The translations under genes and the position numbers were made by a program. The notes under the pieces were generated by a model. That model made no database searches. It was not told the DNA's origin and saw nothing but the letters and a program-made list of their open reading frames with translations. From Nucisporomicrobium flavum (GTDB lineage Bacteria > Actinomycetota > Actinomycetes > Mycobacteriales > Micromonosporaceae), in contig NZ_JADMLH010000009.1 of assembly GCF_016464385.1 (NCBI RefSeq), positions 127,267-191,266 of the forward strand: DNA of 64,000 nucleotides, in the 5' to 3' direction. Below, piece after piece: positions 1 through 8,172 of the stretch; within the stretch, counting starts at the first letter, position 1, and every line of letters begins with the position of its first letter.

Positions 1-1
1 C

Positions 2-151
2 GCCTCCGGACGGCTGAGCACCACCGGCACCGTCCTGCAGCGAGGGCGGCGCACCGCCCTCGCCGAGGCGCGGATGACCGACGCGCAGGGGCGCCTCGTC
101 GCGCACGCCACCTCCACGTGCATGATCCTCGAACCGCCTACCCGGCGCTGA
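2..151 (+). CDS. PaaI-family thioesterase, C-terminal fragment
   Basis: The window opens inside a plus-strand gene whose last 49 residues are visible before a TGA at 149-151. The fragment reads ...GRLSTTGTVLQRGRRTALAE... and then ...DAQGRLVAHATSTCMIL, which resembles the end of PaaI-type hotdog-fold acyl-CoA thioesterases, where a strand containing 'G+r.a..ea.v.D..G+lvA.at.t' closes the fold. The gene converges on hisS and overlaps its stop by 14 nt. The substrate cannot be judged because the catalytic part lies outside the window. The family call rests on a short C-terminal match and is moderate. Confidence 0.6.
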   Translation, partial: ASGRLSTTGTVLQRGRRTALAEARMTDAQGRLVAHATSTCMILEPPTRR

Positions 152-1460
152 TCAGCGGGTTCCGGTCGGCGTCCGGCGGGGCCCAGCTCGCGGCGTCGGC
201 CTCGACCTGCTCGCCGGAGCGGATGTCCTTGATCGTGTCCGGCTCGCCGTCGGCGCCGGGGAACCACACGAACGGCACGCCGCGCCGCTCGGCGAACCGG
301 ATCTGCTTGCCGAACTTCGCCGCCGTCGGCGCCACCTCGGTGCTGATCCCGCGCGAGCGCAGGGACTGGGCGATCCGGTCGCAACGCCCGCGCAAGTCCT
401 CATTGGGCAGTGCCACGACGACGCAGGTCGGCACGCTGCGCGAGATCGTCAGCGCGTCGTGGCCGAAGAGCAGGCCGAGCATGCGCGACACCCCGATCGA
501 GATGCCCACGCCGGGGAAACGCTCGTTGCCGGACGACGCCAGGTTCTCGTACCGGCCGCCGGAGCAGATGGAGCCGAAGCGCTCGTACCCCTCGAGCTGG
601 GTCTCGTAGACGGTGCCGGTGTAGTAGTCCAGGCCACGGGCGATCTTCAGCTCGGCGCGGATCAGGCCGGGCGCGTGCTCCGCGGCGGCCTCCACCACCC
701 GCAGCAGCTCCTCCAGGCCCTCGTCGAGCAGCGGGTTGTCCACGCCGAGCGCGCGGACCGCGTCCACGAAGGACCCGTCGGTCGCGGAGATCTCCGCCAG
801 CCGCAGGCAGGCCGCGGCCTGAGCGTCGGTCGCGCCGGCGGTCTCCACCAGCAGCGCGGCGACCTTCTCCGGGCCGATCTTGTCGAGCTTGTCGACCATC
901 CGCAGGACCTGCTCGGGGTCCTCGAGGCCGAGGCCGCGGTAGAAGCCTTCGCACACCTTGCGGTTGTTGACCAGGATCGTGGCCCGCGGGATCGGCAGCG
1001 AGCGGAAGGCGTCACCGATGACCAGGGGCATCTCGGTGTCGTAGTGGAACGGCAGCGAGTCGCGGTCCACCACGTCGATGTCGGCCTGCAGGAACTCGCG
1101 GTAGCGGCCCTCCTGCGGGCGTTCGCCGCGCCACACCTTCTGGATCTGGTAGCGCCGGAACGGGAACTGCAGCTTGCCGGAATTCTCCAGCACGAACCGC
1201 GCGAACGGCACGGTCAGGTCGAAGTGCAGGCCGAGCTGGTCGTCACCGCCGCCGGCGGCCGGGTCCTCCTGCAGGCGGCGCAGCAGGTAGACCTCCTTGG
1301 ACGTCTCGCCCTTGCTGAGCAGGGTCTCCAGCGGCTCGACGGCCCGGGTCTCGAGCGGGGCGAAGCCGTACAGCTCGAAGGTGGACCGGATCTTGTCCAG
1401 GACGTACTGCTCGATCATGCGCTGCCGCGGCAGCCACTCGGGGAAGCCGGAAATGGGCAC
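138..1460 (-). CDS. hisS: histidyl-tRNA synthetase
   Basis: Class II aminoacyl-tRNA synthetase that charges tRNA-His in the cytoplasm. The 440 residues match the usual length. Visible are the N-terminal ISGFPEWLP start typical of actinobacterial HisRS, class II motif 2 around residues 101-129 (FRRYQIQKVWRGERP, then REFLQADID), the HisRS-specific RGLDYYTGTVYE signature near 275-286, motif 3 GVGISIGVSRML at 317-328, and a C-terminal anticodon-binding domain from about 345. The ATG at 1460 is the natural start because the conserved N-terminus begins right there. It lies 16 nt downstream of the MBL hydrolase gene and is probably co-transcribed with it. Confidence 0.97.
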   Translation of the reverse strand: MPISGFPEWLPRQRMIEQYVLDKIRSTFELYGFAPLETRAVEPLETLLSKGETSKEVYLLRRLQEDPAAGGGDDQLGLHFDLTVPFARFVLENSGKLQFPFRRYQIQKVWRGERPQEGRYREFLQADIDVVDRDSLPFHYDTEMPLVIGDAFRSLPIPRATILVNNRKVCEGFYRGLGLEDPEQVLRMVDKLDKIGPEKVAALLVETAGATDAQAAACLRLAEISATDGSFVDAVRALGVDNPLLDEGLEELLRVVEAAAEHAPGLIRAELKIARGLDYYTGTVYETQLEGYERFGSICSGGRYENLASSGNERFPGVGISIGVSRMLGLLFGHDALTISRSVPTCVVVALPNEDLRGRCDRIAQSLRSRGISTEVAPTAAKFGKQIRFAERRGVPFVWFPGADGEPDTIKDIRSGEQVEADAASWAPPDADRNPLISAG

Positions 1461-1476
1461 TGTCTCTCGTCTCTTC

Positions 1477-2199
1477 CTACAGTCCGCGGCCGGGCGCGGC
1501 GGTCAGCCCCCGCAGGTACGGGTTCGTCGCGCGCTCACGGCCGATCGTCGTCTCGGGCCCGTGGCCGGGCAGCACGACCGTGTCGTCGGCCAGCGGCAGG
1601 ACCTTGTCCCGCAGGCTGGCCATCATCACGTCGGTGTTGCCGCCCGGCAGGTCGGTGCGCCCGATGGAGCCGGCGAACAGCACGTCACCGGAGAGGCAGA
1701 GCTGCTCGGCCTCCCACGGCGTGCCGGCAGCCGGCAGCCGGAACAGCACCGACCCGCCGGTATGGCCGGGCGCGTGGTCGACGGTGATCTCGAGACCGGC
1801 GAGGCTCAGGGTGGCGCCGTCGGTCAGCTCCGCGACGTCCTCGGGCTCGGCGTACGAGAACCGGCCGCCGAACAGCTCGGTGAGGTCCATGCTCAGGCCC
1901 TTGGCCGGATCGGCGAGCATCTCCCGGTCCGCCGGGTGCACGTACGCGGTGATGCCCTTCGCGCCGCAGACGGGCGTGACGGAGAACGTGTGGTCCAGGT
2001 GCCCGTGGGTCAGCAGGACCGCGGCCGGGTGCAGCCGGTGCTGGGCGAGCACCTCGTCGAGGCGGTCGAGCACGCCGATGCCCGGATCCACCACCAGGCA
2101 CTGCTCACCGGGCCCCGCGGCCACCACGTAGCAGTTGGTGCCGAAGGCCTCGGCCGGAAAGCCGGTGACGAGCACTCCGCACCCCTCTCGAGCTGTCAC
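1477..2199 (-). CDS. MBL-fold metallohydrolase (glyoxalase II-like)
   Basis: Metallo-beta-lactamase fold protein of up to 240 residues. The zinc motif THGHLDH is at about residues 64-70, with a further ligand region HAPGHTGGS near 139-147, LCLSGDVLFAGSIGRTD as the second Asp ligand, and VVLPGHGPET near the C-terminus. This is the GloB/YcbL type of small hydrolase, often described as hydroxyacylglutathione-hydrolase-like; the true thioester substrate in an actinomycete is unknown. The start is uncertain: the conserved domain begins with VLVTGFPAEAFGTNCYVV, so an internal GTG about 8 codons in may be used. It sits directly upstream of hisS, as in mycobacteria, and diverges from the cyclophilin genes. 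Confidence 0.9.
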   Translation of the reverse strand: MTAREGCGVLVTGFPAEAFGTNCYVVAAGPGEQCLVVDPGIGVLDRLDEVLAQHRLHPAAVLLTHGHLDHTFSVTPVCGAKGITAYVHPADREMLADPAKGLSMDLTELFGGRFSYAEPEDVAELTDGATLSLAGLEITVDHAPGHTGGSVLFRLPAAGTPWEAEQLCLSGDVLFAGSIGRTDLPGGNTDVMMASLRDKVLPLADDTVVLPGHGPETTIGRERATNPYLRGLTAAPGRGL

Positions 2200-2339
2200 G
2201 TTCCCCGTCAGAGCCTAGCGGGACGCACCGTACACACCGGCACGGAACCTCGCACACCACATTCCCAGGCGTTACCCGTACACTCTTGCGGGCGTGTGGC
2301 GTGGCGCACGGGCGCCGAGCGTGAGAAGGGAATTCCCAG

Positions 2340-3236
2340 GTGGTCTCCAGCAAGGACCGGCAGCGGAAACTGGCTCGGGAGAAGCTCGATCGCCAGCTGG
2401 CACGCCGGGCCGCCAGGCAGCGCCGGCGGCGGCAGATCCAGGCCGGGCTCGGCGCCGCGGCCGCCCTCATCCTCATCGTGGCCGGCATCGCCTGGCTCGG
2501 CGGCGCGTTCGACAGCGACGACACTACGACGGACGCGGCGGACTCCGACGTCTGCGCGTGGACGCCGCAGAACGCCGAGACCAACAAGAACCTCAAGGAC
2601 GTCGGTGAGCCGCCCACCAAGGGAATCCCGACGGCGGGCAGCCGGCCGATGACGATCACCACGGACAAGGGCGCGCCGATCGTCGTGAGCCTGGACCTGG
2701 AGAACGCCCCGTGCAGCGCCGCCGACCTCGCGTACCTGGCGGGCAAGCAGTTCTACGACAACACCACCTGCCACGAGCTCACCACCGAGGGCGCGATCCG
2801 CTGCGGTGACCCGAGCGGCACCGGGCAGGGCGGGCCCACGTACAGCGTCTACAACGAGAACGTGCCGCTGGCCCCGACCCCGGAGCCCAGCGCCTCGGCG
2901 GCGCCCTCGAAGACGCCGGCCGCCCCGCTGTACCCGAAGGGCACGGTCGCGCTGATCGGCGACCCGCCGGGCAGCAACGGCAGCCAGTTCCTGATCTTCT
3001 CCAAGGACTTCACCCCCAAGGGCGAGCCGCAGTACCCGATCGTCGGCCGGGTCACCGGCGGCATGGACACGGTGGCCGCGATCGCCAAGATCCCGACCGT
3101 GGCCAACGCCGCCGGCGACAAGGTCAAGCCGAAGGACAAGATCACGGTCCAGAGCGTGACCGTCGGCGAACCCAGCGCCACCGGCGCGGAGGCCACCCCG
3201 TCGGCGCCCGCTCCGTCCGCGTCCAGCCAGTCCTGA
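2340..3236 (+). CDS. membrane-anchored cyclophilin-type peptidyl-prolyl isomerase (first of two)
   Basis: Predicted to catalyse cis-trans isomerisation of prolyl bonds outside the membrane. A charged N-terminus (SSKDRQRKLAREKLDRQLARR) precedes one membrane segment near residues 40-58. An acidic linker follows, then a cyclophilin domain from about 100 with LENAPCSAADLAYLAGKQFYDNT, CGDPSGTGQGGPTY, GSNGSQFLIFSKD and YPIVGRVTGGMDTV. A Pro/Ser/Ala linker at about 180-200 interrupts the domain. Catalytic Arg (FHR in canonical cyclophilins) is replaced here by CHELTTEGAIRCGD, so activity may be weak. It starts with GTG. It is followed 64 nt later by a paralogue with the same architecture, evidence of tandem duplication. 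Between relA and hisS is the known location of a membrane PPIase in actinobacteria. Confidence 0.88.
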   Translation: MVSSKDRQRKLAREKLDRQLARRAARQRRRRQIQAGLGAAAALILIVAGIAWLGGAFDSDDTTTDAADSDVCAWTPQNAETNKNLKDVGEPPTKGIPTAGSRPMTITTDKGAPIVVSLDLENAPCSAADLAYLAGKQFYDNTTCHELTTEGAIRCGDPSGTGQGGPTYSVYNENVPLAPTPEPSASAAPSKTPAAPLYPKGTVALIGDPPGSNGSQFLIFSKDFTPKGEPQYPIVGRVTGGMDTVAAIAKIPTVANAAGDKVKPKDKITVQSVTVGEPSATGAEATPSAPAPSASSQS

Positions 3237-3300
3237 GTTTTCTTCGAGCACACTCCCCACCGACCGCAGCCAACGCACGCAGGCATACAGGAGGAACACC

Positions 3301-4131
3301 GTGTCGTCGATCAAGGACAGGCAGCGCGCGGCGGCGCGGGCCCGCCTCGAGAAGGAGATGGCCGAGCGGGCCGCGGCCGCGAAGAAGCGGCGCCAGCGGC
3401 AGGCCATCATCGGCTCGGCCATCGCGGTCATCGTGATCGCCGGCGCTGCGGTCTGGATCGTCAGCGCGCTCGGCAACGACGACGACAAGGCCCCCAGCGC
3501 GTCCGCGCCGCCGCCCGGCACCGTGGCCTGCCAGTGGATCCCGGAGGACGGCAGCAGCGGCGGCCAGATCAAGGACACCGGCGGCACGCCCCCGGCCAAC
3601 GCGCCCAACACCGGCAAGAGCACGCTCACCATGGACACCAACCTCGGCCCGATCACGGCCACGGTCGACCTGTCCAAGGCCCCCTGCACCGGCGCGGCGT
3701 TCACGTACCTGGCGAGCAAGAAGTTCTGGGACGGCACCAAGTGCCACCGGCTCACCACCGCCGGCATCAAGGTCCTGCAGTGCGGCGACCCCAACGCCAA
3801 GGGCAAGGGCTACCGCCAGACCGACGGCCAAGGCGGCCCCAACTTCAAGTACCCCGAGGAGAACCTGCCGACCAACGCCAAGCCGACGTACCCCAAGGGC
3901 ACGATCGCCATGGCCAAGACGCAGGCCCCCAGCACGACGGGCAGCCAGTTCTTCATCGTGTACGCCGACACCGACCTGCCCGCCGACTACACCGTCCTCG
4001 GCACCATCACCAAGGGCCTGGACATCGTGGAGAACGTGGGGAAGAAGGGCAGCGACGACGCCAACGCCAAGGGCGACGGCCACCCCAAGCAGGAAGTGGA
4101 CATCAAGACGCTCACGATGACCGCGGCCTGA
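3301..4131 (+). CDS. membrane-anchored cyclophilin-type peptidyl-prolyl isomerase (second of two)
   Basis: A paralogue of the preceding gene, 276 residues, GTG start with a GGAGGA ribosome site just upstream. It has the same SS-KDRQR opening, a positively charged helix, a membrane segment near residues 38-56, and a cyclophilin domain. Motifs are TVDLSKAPCTGAAFTYLASKK, KCHRLTTAGIKVLQCGDP (the H-R pair is kept here, unlike the first copy), GQGGPNFKYPEENLP, GSQFFIVYADTDLP and YTVLGTITKGLDIV. The active-site Arg and GSQFFI core are intact, so this copy is the more likely active isomerase. It ends at a strong bidirectional terminator shared with relA. Confidence 0.92.
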   Translation: MSSIKDRQRAAARARLEKEMAERAAAAKKRRQRQAIIGSAIAVIVIAGAAVWIVSALGNDDDKAPSASAPPPGTVACQWIPEDGSSGGQIKDTGGTPPANAPNTGKSTLTMDTNLGPITATVDLSKAPCTGAAFTYLASKKFWDGTKCHRLTTAGIKVLQCGDPNAKGKGYRQTDGQGGPNFKYPEENLPTNAKPTYPKGTIAMAKTQAPSTTGSQFFIVYADTDLPADYTVLGTITKGLDIVENVGKKGSDDANAKGDGHPKQEVDIKTLTMTAA

Positions 4132-4143
4132 CAGCCGGACAGC

Positions 4144-4179
4144 GGAAAGGGCGGGCCCCCTCGGGGGTCCGCCCTTTCC
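4144..4179. terminator. strong bidirectional hairpin terminator between ppi and relA
   Basis: An 11-bp outer stem (GGAAAGGGCGG pairing with CCGCCCTTTCC) continues, past one unpaired base on each side, into a 5-bp CCCCC/GGGGG stem with a 2-nt loop. It lies between two convergent genes, 13 nt after the cyclophilin stop and 27 nt past the relA stop, so it can end both transcripts. Confidence 0.85.
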
Positions 4180-4205
4180 CGTGCCGCTCTCTTTTCCGTG
4201 CCGCG

Positions 4206-7200
4206 CTATGCGCCGGACGTCACCCGGTAGGCATCGAAGACACCGTCCACCTTGCGGACGGCGGCGACCAGGTGACCCAGGTGCTTCGGGTCGGCCATCT
4301 CGAACGTGAAGCGGCTGACCGCCACCCGGTCGCGGGTCGTGGTGACCGTCGCGGACAGGATGTTGACCCGCTCCTCCGACAGCACCCGCGTCACGTCGGC
4401 GAGCAGCTTGTGCCGGTCCAGCGCCTCCACCTGGATGGCGACCAGGAACGTCGACGCGGACGTCGGCTTCCAGCTGACCTCCACCACCCGCTCCTGCTGC
4501 GCACGCAGGTCCTCGGCGTTGGCGCAGTCCTCGCGGTGCACGCTGACGCCGCCGGAGCGGGTCACGAAGCCGAACACGGCGTCGCCGGGCACCGGGGTGC
4601 AGCAGCGGGCCAGCTTCACCCACACGTCGCTGACGTCCTTGACGACCACGCCCGGGTCGTTGGCGGTGCTGCGGTTGCGCGGCGGGCGGGTCGCGACGGC
4701 GGTCTCGGCGATGTCCTCGACCGCGCCCTCCTCGCCGCCGAAGCCGGCGACGAGCTTGCCGACCACCGACTGGGCGGAGACAGTGCTCTCGCCGACCGCG
4801 GCGTACAGCGACGACACGTCGGCCAGGTGCAGGTCGCGAGCGATCGTGGTGAGGTTCTCGCTGGTCAGCATGCGCTGCAGGGGCAGGCCCTGCTTGCGCA
4901 TCGCCTTGACGATCGCCTCCTTGCCGATCTCGATCGCTTCCTCGCGGCGCTCCTTGTTGAAGTACTGCCGGATCTTCGTGCGCGCCCGCGGGCTCTTGAC
5001 GAAGCCCAGCCAGTCCTGCGTCGGACCGGCCGTCGCCGACTTCGAGGTGAAGATCTCGATGACGTCGCCGTTGGACAGCGTCGACTCCAGCGGCACCAGC
5101 TTGCCGTTGACCCGCGCGCCGATCGTCTTGTGGCCGACCTCGGTGTGCACCGCGTACGCGAAGTCCACCGGCGTGGAACCCGTCGGCAGCGGGATGACGT
5201 CGCCCTTCGGCGTGAAGACGTACACCTCCTGGCTGGACAGGTCGAAGCGCAACGCGTCCAGGAACTCGCTGGGGTCGCTCGCCTCCCGCTGCCAGTCCAG
5301 CAGCTGCCGCAGCCACGTCATCTCGTCGATGTGCGCCGGCGGCCCGACGATCGTGGCGCCCTTCTGCTCCTTGTACTTCCAGTGCGCGGCGATGCCGAAC
5401 TCCGCCGTACGGTGCATCGCGAAGGTCCGGATCTGCATCTCGACCGGCTTGCCGGTCGGCCCGATGACCGTCGTGTGCAACGACTGGTACATGTTGAACT
5501 TGGGCATCGCGATGTAGTCCTTGAACCGGCCCGGCACCGGCTGCCAGTTCGCGTGGATGACGCCCAGCGCGGCATAGCAGTCCCGGACCGTGTCGACCAG
5601 GATGCGCACCCCGACCAGGTCGTAGATGTCGTTGAAGTCGCGGCCCCGCACGATCATCTTCTGGTAGATCGAGTACAGGTGCTTCGGCCGGCCGGTGGTC
5701 TCCGCCTTGATCTTGGCCGACTTGAGGTCGAGGCTCACCCGGTTGGTGACCTGCCGCAACAACGCCTCGCGCTGCGGCTGGTGCTCGCCGATCAGCCGGT
5801 TGATCTCCTCGAACCGCTTCGGGAACAGCGTGCCGAACGCGAGGTCCTCGAGCTCCCACTTGATCGTGTTCATACCGAGGCGGTGCGCCAGCGGAGCCAG
5901 GATCTCCAGCGTCTCCTTGGCCTTCTGCTCCTGCTTCGGGCGGGGCAGGAAGGTCAGCGTCCGCATGTTGTGCAGTCGGTCGGCCAGCTTGATGACCAGC
6001 ACGCGCGGGTCCTTGGCCATGGCGACGACCATCTTGCGGATCGTCTCGGCCTTGGCCGCATCCCCCAGCTTGACCCGGTCCAGCTTCGTGACGCCGTCGA
6101 CCAGCAGCGCGACCTCGCCACCGAAGTCGGCCCGCATCTGCTCGAGGCTGTAGTCGGTGTCCTCGATCGTGTCGTGCAGCAGCGCGGCCACCAGCGTCGT
6201 GGTGTCCATGCCCAGGTTCGCCAGGATCGTCGCCACGGCCAGCGGATGTGTGATGTACGGGTCGCCGGACTTGCGATACTGCCCGGAATGCCAGCGCGCG
6301 GCGACGTCGAAGGCACGCTGCAGCGCCCGCCCGTCGGCCTTCGGATGGCTGGCCCGGTGCGTGGCGATCAGCGGCTCGAGCACCTCGCTCACCTGCGTGC
6401 TCTGCCAGGGAGCATTGAACCGCGCCAGCCGGGCCCGCACCCGGCGGCCGGTGGGCGCGCTGGCGAGCCCACCGAAGGTACTGGGCGGCTCCTCGCCGGG
6501 CGCCAGCGGCTGGGTCGCCTCCGGATCGGCGAGCGGAGCACCCGCGGCGCGGACTCCCGCGGCCGCGGCCGCGGCTCCGGCGGCCACGGCACCGGTGGCC
6601 GCGGCACCGGTGGCCGCGGGGCGCGCGGCTGTGGCGGGGCGCGCGGGTGCGGCGGGGCGCCCGGGTGCGGCGGGGCGCGCGGGTGCATTGGGGCGGACGG
6701 GTGCGGCGGCGCCGGCATCCGGGGTGCGGGCCGGCGCGGGACCGGCCGTTCCGGATCCGGCAGTCGCTGCTTCGGCGCCCGTTCCGCGCGCGGCCGCAGG
6801 TCCGGCGGCCGGGTTGCGCGGGGCCGCAGCTTCGGTGGCCGCGGGGCGCGGGGCCGCAGCTTCGGTGGCCGCGGGGCGCGGGGCTGCGGCTTCGGGGGCC
6901 GCGGGGCGCGTGGCTGCGGCTTCGGTGACGGTTGCGCGCGGGGCCGTGGTTTCGCTGGCCGGGGGGCGCGTCGGAGTGGCGGCCGGGACCGGGGCGTTCG
7001 CCGAACCGCCGGCGGACGTCACCTCCGGCGTCGCAGGGCTAGCCGGTGGGGTGGAAGTCGTCGGCTTGGTCGGGGTAGCTCCGTCAGGCTTCGCCGGCGT
7101 CGCCGAGTCGTTCGGCGGCGTGGAAGCCTTGGTCGCGTCGGTCGGCTGCACCGTGCCCTCCGTCGGAGGGGCGACGTCGCTGGACACCGGCCTCCTCACG

Positions 7201-7214
7201 TCGCTACTGCTCAC
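4206..7214 (-). CDS. relA: bifunctional (p)ppGpp synthetase/hydrolase RelA with a 255-residue N-terminal extension
   Basis: Makes and degrades the stringent-response alarmone. From about residue 256 it is a normal long RSH protein: HD hydrolase domain (RWHSGQYRKSGDPYITHP, then LLHDTIEDT at 345-353, and KLADRLHNMRT), synthetase domain (GRPKHLYSIYQKM, DLVGVRIL, FKDYIAMPKFNMYQSLHTTV, EMQIRT), TGS domain (YVFTPKGDVIPLPTGSTPVDFAYAVHTEVGHK), a CC-type region with RCCTPVPGD, and a C-terminal ACT domain. The first 255 residues are Ala/Pro/Thr/Arg-rich low complexity with 10-residue repeats, making the protein 1002 residues rather than the usual 730-800. The conserved domain could also be reached from an internal start, but none with a clear ribosome site was evident. 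Convergent with the cyclophilin genes. Confidence 0.95.
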   Translation of the reverse strand: MSSSDVRRPVSSDVAPPTEGTVQPTDATKASTPPNDSATPAKPDGATPTKPTTSTPPASPATPEVTSAGGSANAPVPAATPTRPPASETTAPRATVTEAAATRPAAPEAAAPRPAATEAAAPRPAATEAAAPRNPAAGPAAARGTGAEAATAGSGTAGPAPARTPDAGAAAPVRPNAPARPAAPGRPAAPARPATAARPAATGAAATGAVAAGAAAAAAGVRAAGAPLADPEATQPLAPGEEPPSTFGGLASAPTGRRVRARLARFNAPWQSTQVSEVLEPLIATHRASHPKADGRALQRAFDVAARWHSGQYRKSGDPYITHPLAVATILANLGMDTTTLVAALLHDTIEDTDYSLEQMRADFGGEVALLVDGVTKLDRVKLGDAAKAETIRKMVVAMAKDPRVLVIKLADRLHNMRTLTFLPRPKQEQKAKETLEILAPLAHRLGMNTIKWELEDLAFGTLFPKRFEEINRLIGEHQPQREALLRQVTNRVSLDLKSAKIKAETTGRPKHLYSIYQKMIVRGRDFNDIYDLVGVRILVDTVRDCYAALGVIHANWQPVPGRFKDYIAMPKFNMYQSLHTTVIGPTGKPVEMQIRTFAMHRTAEFGIAAHWKYKEQKGATIVGPPAHIDEMTWLRQLLDWQREASDPSEFLDALRFDLSSQEVYVFTPKGDVIPLPTGSTPVDFAYAVHTEVGHKTIGARVNGKLVPLESTLSNGDVIEIFTSKSATAGPTQDWLGFVKSPRARTKIRQYFNKERREEAIEIGKEAIVKAMRKQGLPLQRMLTSENLTTIARDLHLADVSSLYAAVGESTVSAQSVVGKLVAGFGGEEGAVEDIAETAVATRPPRNRSTANDPGVVVKDVSDVWVKLARCCTPVPGDAVFGFVTRSGGVSVHREDCANAEDLRAQQERVVEVSWKPTSASTFLVAIQVEALDRHKLLADVTRVLSEERVNILSATVTTTRDRVAVSRFTFEMADPKHLGHLVAAVRKVDGVFDAYRVTSGA
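6811..6930 (-). repeat. four 30-bp tandem repeats inside relA
   Basis: Four in-frame 30-bp units begin at 6811, 6841, 6871 and 6901. The second and third differ at only a few bases (core GGCGCGGGGCCGCAGCTTCG on the plus strand). They encode the decapeptide pattern TEAAAPRPAA in the RelA N-terminal extension. A second, shorter Ala/Arg/Pro repeat cluster lies at about 6580-6700. Length variation here would change only the extension, not the catalytic domains. Confidence 0.8.
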
Positions 7215-7304
7215 CTGGTTGGAAACGCCATCCTACCCGCCCGGACTTCCCCGGCGGCCCGGCCTGGCGGCCGGAAACAGTGCCACCATCCGGCCACAAC
7301 AGGA

Positions 7305-7868
7305 TCAAACGGTCAAGAGCGCATGCACCGTACGGGGAGCCAGCCGTTCCCGCCCGCCCAGGAAGCCCAGCTCCATGAGCACGGTCAGGCCGGCGACCGT
7401 CCCACCGGCCTGCTCGACCAGCTCCACCGCCGCCCCGGCCGTACCCCCGGTAGCGAGCACGTCGTCCAGCACGAGCACCCGATGACCGGCGATGAAGGCG
7501 TCCTGGTGCACCTCGAGGGTCGCCTCGCCGTACTCGAGGGCGTACGAGGCGGCGAACACGTCCCGCGGCAGCTTCCCGGCCTTACGGATCGGCACGACAC
7601 CCTTACCGGTCGCGTACGCGACAGCCGCCGCCAGCACGAACCCGCGCGCCTCGACCCCGGCCACTACATCGAACGAATCGGCACCGTGGTGCGCGATGAT
7701 CCGGTCGATCACCGCGTGGAACACCTCGCCGTCGGCGAACAGCGGCATCAGGTCCTTGAAGAGGATCCCCGGCTTCGGGAAGTCGGGAACATCGACGACC
7801 CGGCTCGCGACCAGCGCGGCAACCTCGGGGCCGCTGTCCCCCCGTACCTCTGCAGTAGTTTCCGTCAC
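7305..7868 (-). CDS. apt: adenine phosphoribosyltransferase
   Basis: Salvages adenine by joining it to PRPP to form AMP. The 187-residue protein starts VTETTAEVR at a GTG (7866-7868). It has DFPKPGILFKDLMPLF, VVAGVEARGF, the adenine-side IRKAGKLP, and the PRPP-binding loop VLVLDDVLATGGTAGAA near residues 125-141. The reading frame stays open far upstream through the pentamer repeat, but the conserved N-terminus begins at this GTG, so the longer version is rejected. It lies between secF and relA, the usual actinobacterial location. Confidence 0.95.
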   Translation of the reverse strand: MTETTAEVRGDSGPEVAALVASRVVDVPDFPKPGILFKDLMPLFADGEVFHAVIDRIIAHHGADSFDVVAGVEARGFVLAAAVAYATGKGVVPIRKAGKLPRDVFAASYALEYGEATLEVHQDAFIAGHRVLVLDDVLATGGTAGAAVELVEQAGGTVAGLTVLMELGFLGGRERLAPRTVHALLTV

Positions 7869-7966
7869 GCGGCACAGCCTAGGGCGTCCCCCCACGGCGC
7901 GCGGCCCCGCCCGCCGACCCACCCCGCCACGCCGCCACGACCAAGCCGGGCGCACCAAACCGGCCC

Positions 7967-8081
7967 AAGCCGGGCCGGGCCGGGCCAAGCCGAGCCGAGC
8001 CGAGCCGGGCCAAGCCGAGCCGGGCCGGGCCGGGCCAAGCCAAGCCGGGCCAAGCCAAGCCGGGCCAAGCCGGGCCGGGCC
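7967..8081. repeat. 23-copy pentanucleotide repeat (RRGCC)n upstream of apt
   Basis: An uninterrupted run of 23 five-base units (115 bp) reads AAGCC, GAGCC or GGGCC on the plus strand; the fourth possibility, AGGCC, never occurs. The period of 5 is not a codon multiple, and no plausible protein is encoded. It lies between the secF stop (8173) and the apt start (7868), so any secF-apt read-through RNA or apt leader would carry a pyrimidine-ended GGCYY repeat about 100 nt ahead of the apt start. Confidence 0.9.
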
Positions 8082-8122
8082 GCACAAAGCCGGCCGCGTC
8101 ACGAACTTGCCCGCAAACGCCG

Positions 8123-8157
8123 CGGCGGCCCGCCACCGCGAGGGTGACGGGCCGCCG
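8123..8157 (-). terminator. probable secF terminator hairpin
   Basis: A 10-bp perfect inverted repeat (CGGCGGCCCG / CGGGCCGCCG) encloses a 15-nt loop, 16 nt beyond the secF stop codon. On the minus strand it is followed by a short T run within GGCGTTTGCGG. The weak T run makes strength uncertain. Confidence 0.65.
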
Positions 8158-8172
8158 TTCGAACGACAGGGA

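Noticed and set aside
3534..8147. Very long open frame on the plus strand
   Set aside because: It lies antisense to relA and apt and runs through their codons with an Arg/Gln/His-rich nonsense composition, the usual shadow frame of high-GC genes.
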